Positions 18,251 to 27,950 are shown, counted from the stretch's first letter. The stretch is DNA of 64,000 nt from Planctomicrobium piriforme (GCA_945860955.1 CAMATH010000024.1:1-64000); one strand, 5' to 3'. Notes: generated by a model from the sequence alone, not told the origin. Translations and numbers: made by a program.

Positions 18251-19390
18251 ATGTTGCGACTGTTGACGGCTGGTGAATCGCATGGCAAGGCGCTGCTGGC
18301 GCTGGTGGACGGGTTTCCCGCCGGGTTGACCGTCGACACGGCGGCGATCGATGTCGAGCTGCAACGCCGGCAGGGGGGGTATGGTCGTGGCGGCCGGCAG
18401 AAGCTGGAAGTTGACACAGTCGAAATTCTCTCGGGCATCTGGCAGGGAAAGACCATTGGCAGTCCACTCGCGCTGTCGGTCTCGAATCGCGACAGCAAAC
18501 TCGAACGGTTGAAGGAACTCGAGCGACCGCGCCCGGGGCACGGCGACTTGACCGGAGCAATCAAATACCTCGGTTCGATTCGCGGCATACTCGAACGGGC
18601 CAGCGCCCGTGAAACTGCGGTCCGGGTCGCGGCCGGCGCGCTAACGCAGCAGTTGCTGGGGCAATTCGGCATCACGGTGTTTGGCTATGTCGTCCAGTTG
18701 GAGCAGATTGCCGCCCCGCCCCAGCCGGGTGAAGTCACGGCGCTCAAGGCGCTGCGGGATGCCAGCCCCCTGTACACCTTGAACCCCGAGGTCGATCCCC
18801 GGCTGGTGACCCGTATCGACGAGGCGACTGCCGCCGGCGATACTCTCGGTGGGCTGGTCGAAGTCCGCGTCATCGGACTCCCTTTCGGACTGGGAAGCCA
18901 CGCCCAATGGGACCAGAAACTCGACGGCTTGCTCGCGCAGGCGGTGATGAGCGTGCAGGCGATCAAAGGGGTCGAGATTGGCCTGGGGTTTGAGGCGTCC
19001 CGCCGGCCCGGTTCGCAGGTCCACGACGAGATCGCGTTTGATCCCGCTCGTGTGAATGAGCCGACGCTGGGCTACGTCCGCAAGACGAACAACGCGGGGG
19101 GGCTGGAAGCCGGGATGACTAACGGGCAGCCTTTGGTTGTGCGGGCGGCGATGAAGCCGATCAGCACACTGCGCAAACCGTTGGCGTCGATCAACCTCGA
19201 CACCAAGGAATCTGAAACCGCCGCCTACGAGCGGAGCGATGTTTGCGCCCTCGCGGCGTGCAGTGTCATCGTCGAAAGCGTCGTGGCATTCACCGTGGCG
19301 CAGGCGTTTTGCGAGAAATTCGGACACGACAGTCTCACCGAGATGACCGCGCGATACGGCAAGTTCCTTGAGTTGGCGCGGGAACGATAG
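18251..19390 (+). CDS. aroC: Chorismate synthase
   Basis: A 379-aa FMN-dependent enzyme that makes chorismate from 5-enolpyruvylshikimate 3-phosphate, the last shared step of aromatic amino acid synthesis. The three family signatures are present: GESHGKALLALVDGFPAG near the N-terminus, GHGDLTGAIKY with ASARETAVRVAAGA, and RSDVCALAACSVIVES near the C-terminus. The gene follows lpd by 51 nt in the same direction and may be read from the same transcript. It has no other aromatic-pathway gene nearby. Confidence 0.97.
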   Translation: MLRLLTAGESHGKALLALVDGFPAGLTVDTAAIDVELQRRQGGYGRGGRQKLEVDTVEILSGIWQGKTIGSPLALSVSNRDSKLERLKELERPRPGHGDLTGAIKYLGSIRGILERASARETAVRVAAGALTQQLLGQFGITVFGYVVQLEQIAAPPQPGEVTALKALRDASPLYTLNPEVDPRLVTRIDEATAAGDTLGGLVEVRVIGLPFGLGSHAQWDQKLDGLLAQAVMSVQAIKGVEIGLGFEASRRPGSQVHDEIAFDPARVNEPTLGYVRKTNNAGGLEAGMTNGQPLVVRAAMKPISTLRKPLASINLDTKESETAAYERSDVCALAACSVIVESVVAFTVAQAFCEKFGHDSLTEMTARYGKFLELARER

Positions 19391-19412
19391 CCGCTCTCCC
19401 GGGTTCAAGTCC

Positions 19413-19679
19413 ATGGAACACAACACTCGGGACCTCTTCGGCCGTGTTCGTGAATTATTGCTCCAGGACTGGGATCCGATTGGAATACAGAGGATTCCCG
19501 AAGTTCAAGATGAATACGACTCCTACGTGCCCGGGATCTGTTTGCTGTTGCAACGTACGGATTCGGTGGAGACGGTGTTTGATCGTCTCTGGCAGCTTGA
19601 AACTGAGGTCATGGGATTGCCTGGCGATCGGGAACGCACTCGACGATTCGCAGAACACCTCGTTGAACTGGGGCATTGA
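19413..19679 (+). CDS. Small soluble protein of unknown function
   Basis: An 88-aa acidic protein starting at ATG 19413, 22 nt after the aroC stop. It has the pattern DLFGRVRELLLQDWDPIG and then DEYDSYVPGICLLL, followed by a C-terminal helix. The WDPIG...EYDSY arrangement recalls small proteins in toxin-immunity or DUF1871-type families, but I cannot assign it with confidence. Codon use fits a real gene. A different frame here (19444 onward) is a shadow. Confidence 0.6.
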   Translation: MEHNTRDLFGRVRELLLQDWDPIGIQRIPEVQDEYDSYVPGICLLLQRTDSVETVFDRLWQLETEVMGLPGDRERTRRFAEHLVELGH

Positions 19680-19841
19680 CACGAATTTTGCGACTGGTCG
19701 GACTCGTCACGCTCACTCGCTTGACTCCAGCGGTTCTGTGAAGTCTGACTCACTGTTCCCGCGCTTTCTGCAACGATTCCTGCAATGGCAGCGAATCGCT
19801 CGGTTCACGAAAAATCCAACATTGGAACGCAACGATCACTC

Positions 19842-20855
19842 ATGATCCTGGTAGCCGGTTTATCGCCCGCGTGGCAGCAGATTGTGCTGCTCGATTCCCT
19901 GCGCGTGGGGGAAGTGAACCGGGCTCGCGCCGCGCACTGGTGCGCGTCGGGAAAGGTGCTGAATGTGGGGGTGGCGCTGGCACATCTGGAACGTGCGTCG
20001 TTCGCATTGGCAAACCTGCCACGACTCCATCAAGGGGTGTCCGGGGCCGGCTCGCCGATCGAACACCATGTGGACCGGTTTGGATGCGCCGCGCAAACTC
20101 TGGCGCTGGTGGGTGGCACCGCAGGCGACGAGATTCGGCGGGAGTTCGAAACTTTGGGTGTCCCCGCGCATTGGATCGAGTCGGCGGCGGGGACGCGCGT
20201 CTGCACCACGCTGCTGGACGCCGCGACCAAGCATACGACCGAAATCGTGGAAAACGCCCGGGCGATCACGCCAATTGAACTCGATCGGTTCGAAAGCGCG
20301 TTTCGAGACGAAATCGTGAACGCCTCGGTGGTGGTTCTCGCGGGCTCTTTTCCCCCCGGCACGCCAACCGAACTCTACGCCCACTTAATGCGTGACACAC
20401 CGGCCCGCGTCATCATCGACGCCCAGGGTCCGCCCCTGCTGGCGGCGTTGTCCTCAAGACCGTTTGTCATCAAGCCGAACCGTGAGGAACTGGGACGAAC
20501 CTTGGGGAACCCGTTAACGACCGATGTCGCCCTCCGCGACGCGTTGCGGCAATGCCACACGCGGGGAGCCGTGTGGGTGGTTGTCACGCAGGGAGCGAAA
20601 CCGGTGTGGGTTTCGTCGGTGGATCAGCTCTTTTTGCTTCAGCCCCCACACGTCGAAGTCGTCAATCCGATTGGTTGCGGCGATTGCCTGGCAGCGGGAA
20701 TCGCCTGGGGTCTGTCGGCGGGTTGGGACGTGGTCGATGCCGTCCGTTTGGGAATGGCGGCGGCGGCTGACAACGCGAGTCAGTTGCTCCCCGCCCGACT
20801 CGTGGGATCACGCGTTGTTTCTCTGTTCCATGAAATTGAGATCCAATCAATCTGA
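19842..20855 (+). CDS. PfkB-family sugar kinase (1-phosphofructokinase/tagatose-6-P kinase type)
   Basis: A 337-aa ribokinase-superfamily enzyme that phosphorylates a sugar or sugar phosphate with ATP. The opening MILVAGLSPAWQQ and the ASGKVLNVGVALAHL segment are typical of 1-phosphofructokinase/tagatose-6-phosphate kinases. The C-terminal catalytic motif reads NPIGCGDCLAAG, keeping the catalytic Asp but with Cys where GAGD(A/S) is usual. ATG 19842 is chosen since the sequence before it is not family-like. No PTS or sugar operon genes surround it, so the substrate is open. Confidence 0.85.
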   Translation: MILVAGLSPAWQQIVLLDSLRVGEVNRARAAHWCASGKVLNVGVALAHLERASFALANLPRLHQGVSGAGSPIEHHVDRFGCAAQTLALVGGTAGDEIRREFETLGVPAHWIESAAGTRVCTTLLDAATKHTTEIVENARAITPIELDRFESAFRDEIVNASVVVLAGSFPPGTPTELYAHLMRDTPARVIIDAQGPPLLAALSSRPFVIKPNREELGRTLGNPLTTDVALRDALRQCHTRGAVWVVVTQGAKPVWVSSVDQLFLLQPPHVEVVNPIGCGDCLAAGIAWGLSAGWDVVDAVRLGMAAAADNASQLLPARLVGSRVVSLFHEIEIQSI

Positions 20856-21294
20856 TTCCGCGCTCGCCCGGACGGACGCCCACCGACGGGAGGTCGCACA
20901 CGATCGCTCGGACGGTCAGCGAGACCCGCAGTAAGCTCATCGCGCCCAGGGCGAATCGCTCGGGATGCAGTCCTCGTTTTTCCCGAATTCATCCTGTCAA
21001 TCCCTTTCATCCTCTTCATCCTGTCCAAAAATCATCCCCCGGGAAACCGAAAGTTTAAGGTCGCATGGCAATCTTGCCCGCCGCCCGATGGACTTCGGGA
21101 GAACGAAAATCGGGGATTCATCCCCGGCACTCCAGATAGGGAGCGCCTCCGAAGAAGCGGACACTTACTAACGAGAATCATCGCGCCCCTCTTGCCCTGG
21201 ACCCAATCCGCCGATAACTTGATATCGACATTGCCTGTTGCCTACCTCGGCCTGTGTCGCCGACCGACCGCGTCCCGAACGAGGATCATTCGAC
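20856..21294. other. Intergenic region with short direct repeats
   Basis: This 439-nt gap separates the PfkB gene from a DUF1501 gene. TTCATCCTGTC occurs twice (20988-20998 and 21015-21025) with a shortened copy between, a kind of low-complexity repeat scattered in many bacterial genomes. The rest shows no gene, no strong promoter and no clear terminator; GAGGA at 21281-21285 may serve the DUF1501 start at 21295. Confidence 0.45.
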
Positions 21295-22728
21295 ATGTTG
21301 CGGATTTTGGGATCGCCACCACGCGTGTGCGGCGGTGTGACTCGCCGTGACGTGTTGCAAGTCGCGGGGACCGGGTTGTTTGGCTTGTCCCTTCCCCGAC
21401 TCCTCTCCGCCGAGGAGGTATCGTCGGACCTGATCGCGCGGGCGAAGTCGGTATTGTTCGTCTTCCTGTTTGGCGGCCCCAGTCAGTTGGAGACGTTCGA
21501 TCTGAAACCGGCGGCGGCGACGGGAATTCGTGGGCCGTACCAGCCAATCGCGTCGCGCACGCCGGGCTTGTTGATCAGCGAAAAACTCTCCCGACTGGCG
21601 CAGATTTCCGACAAGTTCGCCGTCGTCCGAACGGTGAACCATAAACAGAACGACCACAACGCCTGCCATTACATTCAGACCGGCCGACCGATGCCAATCG
21701 TGCCCCGCGGGGCGGCCGGTGTCGACGCGACGGACAAAGACTGGCCTGCGATGGGTTCGGTCGTCGAATACCTCGACTCGAGAGCGCCGGGAGGTGATCG
21801 TCGCGACGTCCCCAGTTATGTTTATCTGCCGAACAACCTCGGGCACATCCAGGGCTACGATCGGCTGGGTCAATACGCGGGATGGCTGGGGAGGCAGTAC
21901 AACGCTCTGGCGACGGGAATCCGCAAACGGAACCCGAACGACAATCCGTATTTTCGCGACTGCACCGACGAGGACCTGCAGTTTCGATTGAAGGAACTCG
22001 ACGGAGTTCCTGAACTGACGCTCGATCGTCTCAATGATCGCCGGGGTCTATTGGACCAGCTCGACGACCAGCGACGGCTATTCGATCAAGGGGTCAAACT
22101 CACCTCGTTCGATCGCACCCGCGACCGCGCCTTCACGCTGGCCACCTCGGAAAAACTCCGCAACGCGCTCGATTTGCGTCGCGAACCCGACGCGATGCGC
22201 GATCGTTATGGCCGGCATCTGTTCGGGCAGTCGGCGGTCGTCGCGCGGCGGATGCTCGAAGCGGGAGCCCGGTTTGTCACTCTGCTGTGGGACGCCCCTG
22301 ACGGCTACAGTTGGGACAGCCATTTGACCAACGCCGATGCCGATAAGTACATGTTGCCCGGCCTCGACCAGACTCTGTCGACGCTTCTCGTCGATCTCGA
22401 AGAACGCGGACTGCTCGATGAGACACTGGTGGTCTGTCTCGGCGAAATGGGTCGTACGCCGCAAGGCAAGGCGAACTGGGGCCGCGATCACTGGAGTTAC
22501 TGTTTTCCGGCACTGTTGGCCGGGGCGGGGATCCGTGGTGGGGCGGTCTGGGGGCGGTCGGACAAAGACGCCGCCTATCCCGCCGACAATCCGGTTTCTC
22601 CTGAAGACATGGCTGCCACGGTCTTTTACGCGCTGGGGATCGACCCCGCGACCCGAATCCTCGACGCCCAGAATCGCCCGGTTCCGCTGCTTGAAACGGG
22701 AGAGCCGCTGGAACGACTGTTCGGCTGA
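21295..22728 (+). CDS. DUF1501 family protein with Tat signal
   Basis: A 477-aa exported protein of the planctomycete-typical DUF1501 (sulfatase-fold related) family. The N-terminus carries a twin-arginine motif TRRDVLQVAG followed by a hydrophobic stretch, so it should be exported folded. The core has FLFGGPSQLETFDLKP, a VRTVNHKQNDHN segment and, near the C-terminus, CLGEMGRTPQG and GRDHWSYCFPALLAGAG, as in other members. ATG 21295 is preferred to TTG 21238. DUF1501 genes usually sit next to DUF1549/DUF1553 genes; here the next gene is a ceramidase-like protein. The biochemical role of the family is not established. Confidence 0.92.
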   Translation: MLRILGSPPRVCGGVTRRDVLQVAGTGLFGLSLPRLLSAEEVSSDLIARAKSVLFVFLFGGPSQLETFDLKPAAATGIRGPYQPIASRTPGLLISEKLSRLAQISDKFAVVRTVNHKQNDHNACHYIQTGRPMPIVPRGAAGVDATDKDWPAMGSVVEYLDSRAPGGDRRDVPSYVYLPNNLGHIQGYDRLGQYAGWLGRQYNALATGIRKRNPNDNPYFRDCTDEDLQFRLKELDGVPELTLDRLNDRRGLLDQLDDQRRLFDQGVKLTSFDRTRDRAFTLATSEKLRNALDLRREPDAMRDRYGRHLFGQSAVVARRMLEAGARFVTLLWDAPDGYSWDSHLTNADADKYMLPGLDQTLSTLLVDLEERGLLDETLVVCLGEMGRTPQGKANWGRDHWSYCFPALLAGAGIRGGAVWGRSDKDAAYPADNPVSPEDMAATVFYALGIDPATRILDAQNRPVPLLETGEPLERLFG

Positions 22729-22772
22729 ATGGCGTCGAGTCGGAGAGACAACTCGCGCTGCGGAAACGACAA

Positions 22773-22832
22773 CAGAGCCGCGCCTGTCAGGAAGCGCACA
22801 GTGACCACCGCTTCCTGACGGGCGCGGCTCTG
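22773..22832. repeat. Near-perfect palindrome with 24-bp arms
   Basis: Left arm 22773-22796 and right arm 22809-22832 are complementary over 24 bp with a single mismatch, around a 12-nt loop (CACAGTGACCAC). It lies between a DUF1501 gene and the ceramidase-like gene and could act as a transcription terminator, though no T-run follows. One arm recurs at 119-141 and the other at 44717-44739, so it belongs to a dispersed family. Confidence 0.85.
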
Positions 22833-22911
22833 CGAAAAGAACGCGGCGCGATTCGCGTGTGCTGCCACTTGTGGCCCCCCATTCCTTCCTTCCTACGAAA
22901 AACTCACCACC

Positions 22912-24303
22912 ATGCCACTCGACCGTCGCGATTTTCTGACCGCAGCGCTGTCGGCGTCCCTTCCCGCGTTTGGATTTGTTCTGGGGGAAGCCCGTTCGGA
23001 ACAAACGTCGGCCGAGGGAATTTCCATCGCGCCGTTTCGCTTCGATGTGACACCGCCAGTGGGGCACTCGTGCTGTGGCGGTTGGATTCCGCATGTCGCG
23101 GTTGTCGATGACGAACTTGAGGCGCTCGGTTTTGTGATCCTCGGTGCGGGAAAGCCGATTGTCATCTGCGCGGTGGATTGGACCGGGCTGTTGAACGCCG
23201 CCCATCTGGAATGGCGAACCGCATTGGCCGATGGGGCGGGAACCACGCCGGACCGTGTCGCGGTGCATTGTGTCCATCAGCACAATGCTCCTATGGCTTG
23301 TGTGGAGGCCGAGCGGATGGTGGGGGCTCAGGGAGACCTGCCCCACATTCTCGATCTGGAGTTCTTCCGGAAATGCCTGGAACGAGGGCGAACCGCGACG
23401 GCAGAGGCGGTGAAGAAGGCGGAGCCTCTCACGCACATCGCCACAGGACAGGGGCAAGTCGAAAAAGTGGCGAGCAATCGCCGCGTTTCGCGCGATGACA
23501 AGGGAAACATCAAATCAATGCGCGGGAGCGCCTGCAAAGACGAGGCGCTGATCGCGCTACCCGAGGGGCTGATCGACCCCTGGCTCAAAACCGTGGCCTA
23601 CTACCAGGGAGGAAAAAAGGTCGTCGCCTGTCACTATTACGCGACGCATCCCATGAGCTACTACGCCGACGGACGGGTCAGCAGCGACTTTTGCGGCTTG
23701 GCGCGAAAGCGTCGCCAGGCGGAGGAACCCGACTGTCTGCACATCTATTTCACCGGCTGCTCGGGTAATGTCGCGGCGGGCAAGTACAACGATGGGTCAA
23801 AAGCGGCTCGCCCACTGCTCAGTGGTCGGGTCTACGACGGGATTGTCGCATCGGAGAAAGAGTTGAAACCAAAACCGCTGAGCAAGCTCACTTGGCGGAC
23901 CGTCGAGGTGCTGCCCGTTCCCCGCGCCACGTTTGACGCGGCGAAAATCGAACAGGAGATCGCGAACAAGCAGGGGGCGGTGGTCAGTCGCAATCGGCCG
24001 GCGTACACCCTGAGCTGGATCCGCCGGGTGCAGGCGAAGCAACCGATCATTTTGAGTTCCCTGACGCTCGGCGACGTGGCTCTGTTGCATCTTCCCGCCG
24101 AGTGTTTTGTCGAGTACCAACTGCGGGCGCAGAAATTCGCCCCCAACAAATTCGTCGCGACAGCCGCGTACGGTGACGGCGGCCCGTGGTACCTTCCGAT
24201 CAAGGAGGAGTATCCGTTCGGTGGCTACGAAGTCAGCGTGGCGTTTTGCGATCCGTCGGTCGATGATCAGTTGACCGACGCGATGCGGATACTGTTGGGG
24301 TGA
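22912..24303 (+). CDS. Secreted protein related to neutral/alkaline ceramidase N-terminal domain
   Basis: A 463-aa exported protein. A Tat-like start (DRRDFLTAALSASLPAFG) precedes a domain with FDVTPPVGHSCCGG, CVHQHNAP and HYYATHPMSYY, histidine-containing motifs placed as in the N-terminal domain of neutral ceramidases and in planctomycete ceramidase-like proteins. Metal binding by these histidines is inferred from the family. Whether it cleaves ceramide is unknown; planctomycete members are many and untested. It sits between two DUF1501 genes in the same direction. Confidence 0.75.
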   Translation: MPLDRRDFLTAALSASLPAFGFVLGEARSEQTSAEGISIAPFRFDVTPPVGHSCCGGWIPHVAVVDDELEALGFVILGAGKPIVICAVDWTGLLNAAHLEWRTALADGAGTTPDRVAVHCVHQHNAPMACVEAERMVGAQGDLPHILDLEFFRKCLERGRTATAEAVKKAEPLTHIATGQGQVEKVASNRRVSRDDKGNIKSMRGSACKDEALIALPEGLIDPWLKTVAYYQGGKKVVACHYYATHPMSYYADGRVSSDFCGLARKRRQAEEPDCLHIYFTGCSGNVAAGKYNDGSKAARPLLSGRVYDGIVASEKELKPKPLSKLTWRTVEVLPVPRATFDAAKIEQEIANKQGAVVSRNRPAYTLSWIRRVQAKQPIILSSLTLGDVALLHLPAECFVEYQLRAQKFAPNKFVATAAYGDGGPWYLPIKEEYPFGGYEVSVAFCDPSVDDQLTDAMRILLG

Positions 24304-24362
24304 CGTGTGTACAATACAGAGCGAAAGTGTCTTCAGATTTCTCCGTTTCAGATCGTCTTCCC

Positions 24363-25784
24363 ATGCCCGACCCGCAGTCCCGACCTGTCCCGTTCCGATT
24401 TCCCCGCCGCGAGGTGTTGCGTGCGGGTTTGACGGGGTTTAGCCTGTTGAGTCTGGCCGATGTCCTGCGCTGCCAGGCGCAGGCCGCCAATCCGAATCCC
24501 AAGGAACGGACCGCGGTCATTCTGGTCTGGCTGCGCGGCGGCCAGAGTCACCTCGAGACCTTTGACACCAAACCCGAGGCGCCGGCCGAGTTTCGCGGTC
24601 CGTTCGGTGTCATTGATACCAACGTCCCGGGTATCCGGGTTGGCGAATTGCTTCCCAAATTGTCGCAGTGTGCCGACAAGTACGCGTTGCTCCGATCGGT
24701 CGCGCACACTGGCGGCGGGCATCCGTCCGGTTCGTTGCAGATCCTGGGGGGAGACCCCGATGCTCAAGACAAGCTGCATCCGGTATTTCCCGACTGGATG
24801 ACCGTTGTCAGCCATTTGCGCCGCGATCCCACGCGGGCGATTCCCAATTATGTCGCGGTCAATCCGATTGACAATTACGACAATTTTCAGATCGCCGGCC
24901 CGGGATACCTGGGGTCGTCGTACGACCCGTTCAAAGTCTTTGGTGACCCCAGTTCTCCTCAGTTTCAGATTCCGAATATCGGCTTGAAGAGCGACGAAGA
25001 ACCGGGTTTGCGAAGACGGGTCGCGCTCCAGGCGGGACTGGATCGAATTCGCCGGGGGCTGGATCTGTCGGGAACGATGGACGCGGTCGACGGGTTTCAG
25101 CGGCAGGCGCTGGGATTGCTCACCAGTCCCGCGGCCCAGGCGGCATTCGATTTGTCACGAGAGGACGATCGCTTGCGGGATCGCTACGGCAGAAACGCCT
25201 GGGGCCAGCAGTGTCTTCTGGCCCGACGGCTGGTCGAGGCGGGAGTGGATGTTGTCGCCACGGAATTTGACGGTCCCCTGTGTGGCCGGGTGCAGAATTG
25301 GGACGACCATGCCGTCAATCAGCACATTTTCGAAGCGTACCAGTTCCGGATGCCGACGTTTGATCAGGCGGTGTCGGCGTTGATCGAAGACGTCTATGCC
25401 CGGGGACTCGATCGGCGGGTGCTGGTGGTGGTGACGGGAGAATTCGGAAGGACTCCCAGAATCTCGAACGTCGCGTCGAGCGGTGGTGGAGTGGCGAGTC
25501 GCGACGCGGGGGTTGTGCAGCCCGGGCGCGATCACTGGCCGCGCGCAAATACGATGCTGTTCGCGGGAGGCGGAATTCGAACAGGAAAGGTGATCGGCGC
25601 GACCGACGCGCGGGGAGAAGACCCGATCGAGCGTCGCGTGGGGCCGGGGGATTTTCTGGCGACGTTGTATCGCCACCTTCAGATCGACTATCGGAACACT
25701 TCGATTCCCAATTTCGCCGGCCGGCCAATTCCAATTGTCAGCCAGGGGGACGCGATCCCCGAACTGGCGAGCGGTTCCACGTAA
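24363..25784 (+). CDS. DUF1501 family protein with Tat-like signal
   Basis: A 473-aa DUF1501 protein. The N-terminus FPRREVLRAGLTGFSLLSLA is a twin-arginine export signal. Family blocks include VWLRGGQSHLETFDTKPEAP, LLRSVAHTGGGHPSG, VVTGEFGRTPRIS and GRDHWPRANTMLFAGGGI. Start ATG 24363 lies 60 nt after the ceramidase-like gene, and the upstream open frame is unconserved. It is more divergent from the 21.3-kb copy than a recent duplicate would be. No DUF1549/DUF1553 partner is adjacent. Confidence 0.92.
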   Translation: MPDPQSRPVPFRFPRREVLRAGLTGFSLLSLADVLRCQAQAANPNPKERTAVILVWLRGGQSHLETFDTKPEAPAEFRGPFGVIDTNVPGIRVGELLPKLSQCADKYALLRSVAHTGGGHPSGSLQILGGDPDAQDKLHPVFPDWMTVVSHLRRDPTRAIPNYVAVNPIDNYDNFQIAGPGYLGSSYDPFKVFGDPSSPQFQIPNIGLKSDEEPGLRRRVALQAGLDRIRRGLDLSGTMDAVDGFQRQALGLLTSPAAQAAFDLSREDDRLRDRYGRNAWGQQCLLARRLVEAGVDVVATEFDGPLCGRVQNWDDHAVNQHIFEAYQFRMPTFDQAVSALIEDVYARGLDRRVLVVVTGEFGRTPRISNVASSGGGVASRDAGVVQPGRDHWPRANTMLFAGGGIRTGKVIGATDARGEDPIERRVGPGDFLATLYRHLQIDYRNTSIPNFAGRPIPIVSQGDAIPELASGST

Positions 25785-25871
25785 TCCGCCCGGTTCGACC
25801 GCTCATTTCGAACCGGTGGTCGGCGCGGTCCGAGTTGGCCAAAACTCGAATTTTTGCGGAAAAGTCGCTGT

Positions 25872-25900
25872 TTACCTCGCGGACCGGTGTTGCTATTCTC
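25872..25900 (+). promoter_or_regulatory. Candidate sigma70 promoter of the response regulator gene
   Basis: TTTACC (25872-25877) and TATTCT (25895-25900) are 17 nt apart in the only AT-rich part of this gap. Each box matches the consensus at four of six positions. Transcription would begin near 25907, about 85 nt before the TTG start. Confidence 0.4.
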
Positions 25901-25991
25901 CCCGCCCCGCGAGACGACCGCCCGATTCCGGGCGAACTCCCGCGGGACCGGGCGCAGGACGCGCACCGCTACGAAACACGGAGGTTGCCGG

Positions 25992-27404
25992 TTGACTCAG
26001 GCTGCACTCAATAAGCTGCGGATTCTCTTCGTTGACGACGAAGCCCCAATCCGCGAAGTGATGAAGATCGAACTCCAGCGCATGGGGCACGACGCCATCA
26101 TTTGCGAGGATGGAAAGTCGGCCATCGCAGCCGCCGAAAAGCACTCGTTCGACGCCGCCATTGTCGACCTGCGGATGCCCGGTCTCACCGGCTGGGACGT
26201 CATCGAGCATCTGAAAGTTGTTTCCCCCGACACGGATGTGATCATCAGCACCGGGCACGGCAACATGGAAGACGCCATCCAGGCGCTCCGCCGCGGTGCC
26301 TATGACTTTTTGACCAAGCCGACCAAACTGGCGGTGATTTCCGGCGTCCTCAATCGGGTCGCCGAGAAACGGGCGTTGAAGAACAAAGCGATCGCACTCG
26401 AAAGCCGACTGAAGGCTGTCGAGGGGTCGAACATCGTCGGCTCCAGCGCCCCCATGCTGCGGGTGCAGCATCTGATCGAGAAGATCGCACCCACCGATTC
26501 CAACGTTTTGATCCTGGGCGAGACCGGTACCGGCAAGGAACTCGCCGCCCGGCGTGTGCATGAGTTGAGTCGACGGGCGCATATGCCGTTCGTCGCAGTC
26601 AACTGCGGCGCGCTTCCCGAAAACCTTGTTGAAAGCGAGTTGTTCGGACACCGCAAAGGGGCGTTCACCGGAGCCGACACGAATCGCAAGGGGCTGATTG
26701 AAGTCGCCAACGGAGGAACCCTGTTCCTGGACGAGCTGGGTGAGCTCGACCGTATGATGCAGGTGAAACTGCTCCGCGTGCTGGAATCGGGTGAGATGCG
26801 TCGGCTGGGCGAAAACGAGTCGTTCCATGTCGACGTGCGGGTGGTCTGCGCCACGAATCGCAACTTGCTCGAAATGGTCGAAAGCGGCGCGTTCCGCGAA
26901 GATCTGTTCTTCCGCGTGAACACGTTTGAGATTCCCCTTCCATCGCTCCGCGAACGGAAATCCGACATTCCCGATCTCGCTCGGGCGCTGGTCTCCCGTC
27001 ATCTCAAGCGGGCGACCGTTCCGGAAGGAATGCTATCGCCCGATCTGCTGATGGTGTTGGACCAGCACGACTGGAACGGCAACGTCCGCGAACTGGCCAA
27101 CGCGCTGGAACACGCGATCATCCTGTCGGACGGCAAGATCTTGCGGCGTGAAGATTTGCCCGTGAGCGTGTTGTCACGGGTGCGACGTCGCCCCATGGCA
27201 GCGGCCGCTGTGCTTCCCCTGGCCGAGGGGAAGCCGGTTTCCGACCGCCCCAAGTCACTGCGTGAAATCGAAATGGAGGCGATACTCGAATCGCTGGAAC
27301 GCAATGGCGGTGACAAACCCAAGACCGCGCAGGAACTGGGGATCGCGCTCAAAACGCTGTACAATAAGCTGAACCAGTCGGCGGCGCATGCGGAAGCGGG
27401 CTGA
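25992..27404 (+). CDS. Sigma54-dependent response regulator (NtrC family)
   Basis: A 470-aa transcription activator. Receiver domain (about 10-125) with phospho-acceptor Asp in AIVDLRMPG and Lys in FLTKP; AAA+ domain (about 145-385) with Walker A GETGTGKE, the sigma54-contact loop GAFTGA and Walker B TLFLDELGE; C-terminal Fis-type helix-turn-helix (TAQELGIALKTLYNKL). It should act at sigma54 promoters when phosphorylated. The start is TTG 25992, set by a strong GGAGG 7 nt upstream; no in-frame ATG gives a full receiver domain. No histidine kinase lies nearby, so its signal is unknown. Confidence 0.95.
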   Translation: MTQAALNKLRILFVDDEAPIREVMKIELQRMGHDAIICEDGKSAIAAAEKHSFDAAIVDLRMPGLTGWDVIEHLKVVSPDTDVIISTGHGNMEDAIQALRRGAYDFLTKPTKLAVISGVLNRVAEKRALKNKAIALESRLKAVEGSNIVGSSAPMLRVQHLIEKIAPTDSNVLILGETGTGKELAARRVHELSRRAHMPFVAVNCGALPENLVESELFGHRKGAFTGADTNRKGLIEVANGGTLFLDELGELDRMMQVKLLRVLESGEMRRLGENESFHVDVRVVCATNRNLLEMVESGAFREDLFFRVNTFEIPLPSLRERKSDIPDLARALVSRHLKRATVPEGMLSPDLLMVLDQHDWNGNVRELANALEHAIILSDGKILRREDLPVSVLSRVRRRPMAAAAVLPLAEGKPVSDRPKSLREIEMEAILESLERNGGDKPKTAQELGIALKTLYNKLNQSAAHAEAG

Positions 27405-27454
27405 CCTGGACTGAGGACCGGTAGAAGATCAAATCCGTCGTTTGTAGGGTCTAT

Positions 27455-27811
27455 CGCGGCGCAGTCGCCGTCGCATCCCGAATGGGATGCCAGAAAGTAG
27501 CCGGGGGTCGGAGCGAAGCGCAGACCCCGGGGAAGTGGCGTGGCAAGAACAGCATCCCGGAGGGATGCCAGAATCGCGTTCGGCCATTTCGGTCACGAAT
27601 CTCTATTTCCCGCTGTCAGTTAGGCGCGAGAGCAATTTTTTCGTATGCTGCGAAACGCGGAAATCCATGCGAGATTCTCACACGGCAACCACGCTTCTGT
27701 CATCCCTCCGGGATGCACACAATTCCTTAGGCTATCCGGGGGTCTCCGCTGCGCTGCGACCCCCGGCTACTTTATTGCATCCAACGGGATGCGACCGGCG
27801 GCTGCGCCGCA
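27455..27811. repeat. Long imperfect inverted repeat (MITE-like), non-coding
   Basis: The left arm (27455-27568) and the right arm (27700-27811) are reverse complements over about 115 nt with small indels, around a 131-nt centre without a gene. Each arm contains three smaller hairpins: GCATCCC/GGGATGC, a CCGGGGGTC...GACCCC(C)GG stem, and GCATCCCGGAGGGATGC. The gap 27405-27950 between the response regulator and glgX holds nothing else. It resembles a miniature inverted-repeat element or a pair of palindromic repeats inserted in opposite directions. Confidence 0.8.
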
Positions 27812-27950
27812 GTGGAGGTAATGCGGTCATTTGTTGATCTTCCTTGAGACGATACTCAACCCGACGGAATATGAAACGTCGGCGTCAAGCTGTTGGATTC
27901 ACGGCTCCGCGTGCGGATTGCAAACCACGAAATTGATTTTGGACAGGTTC

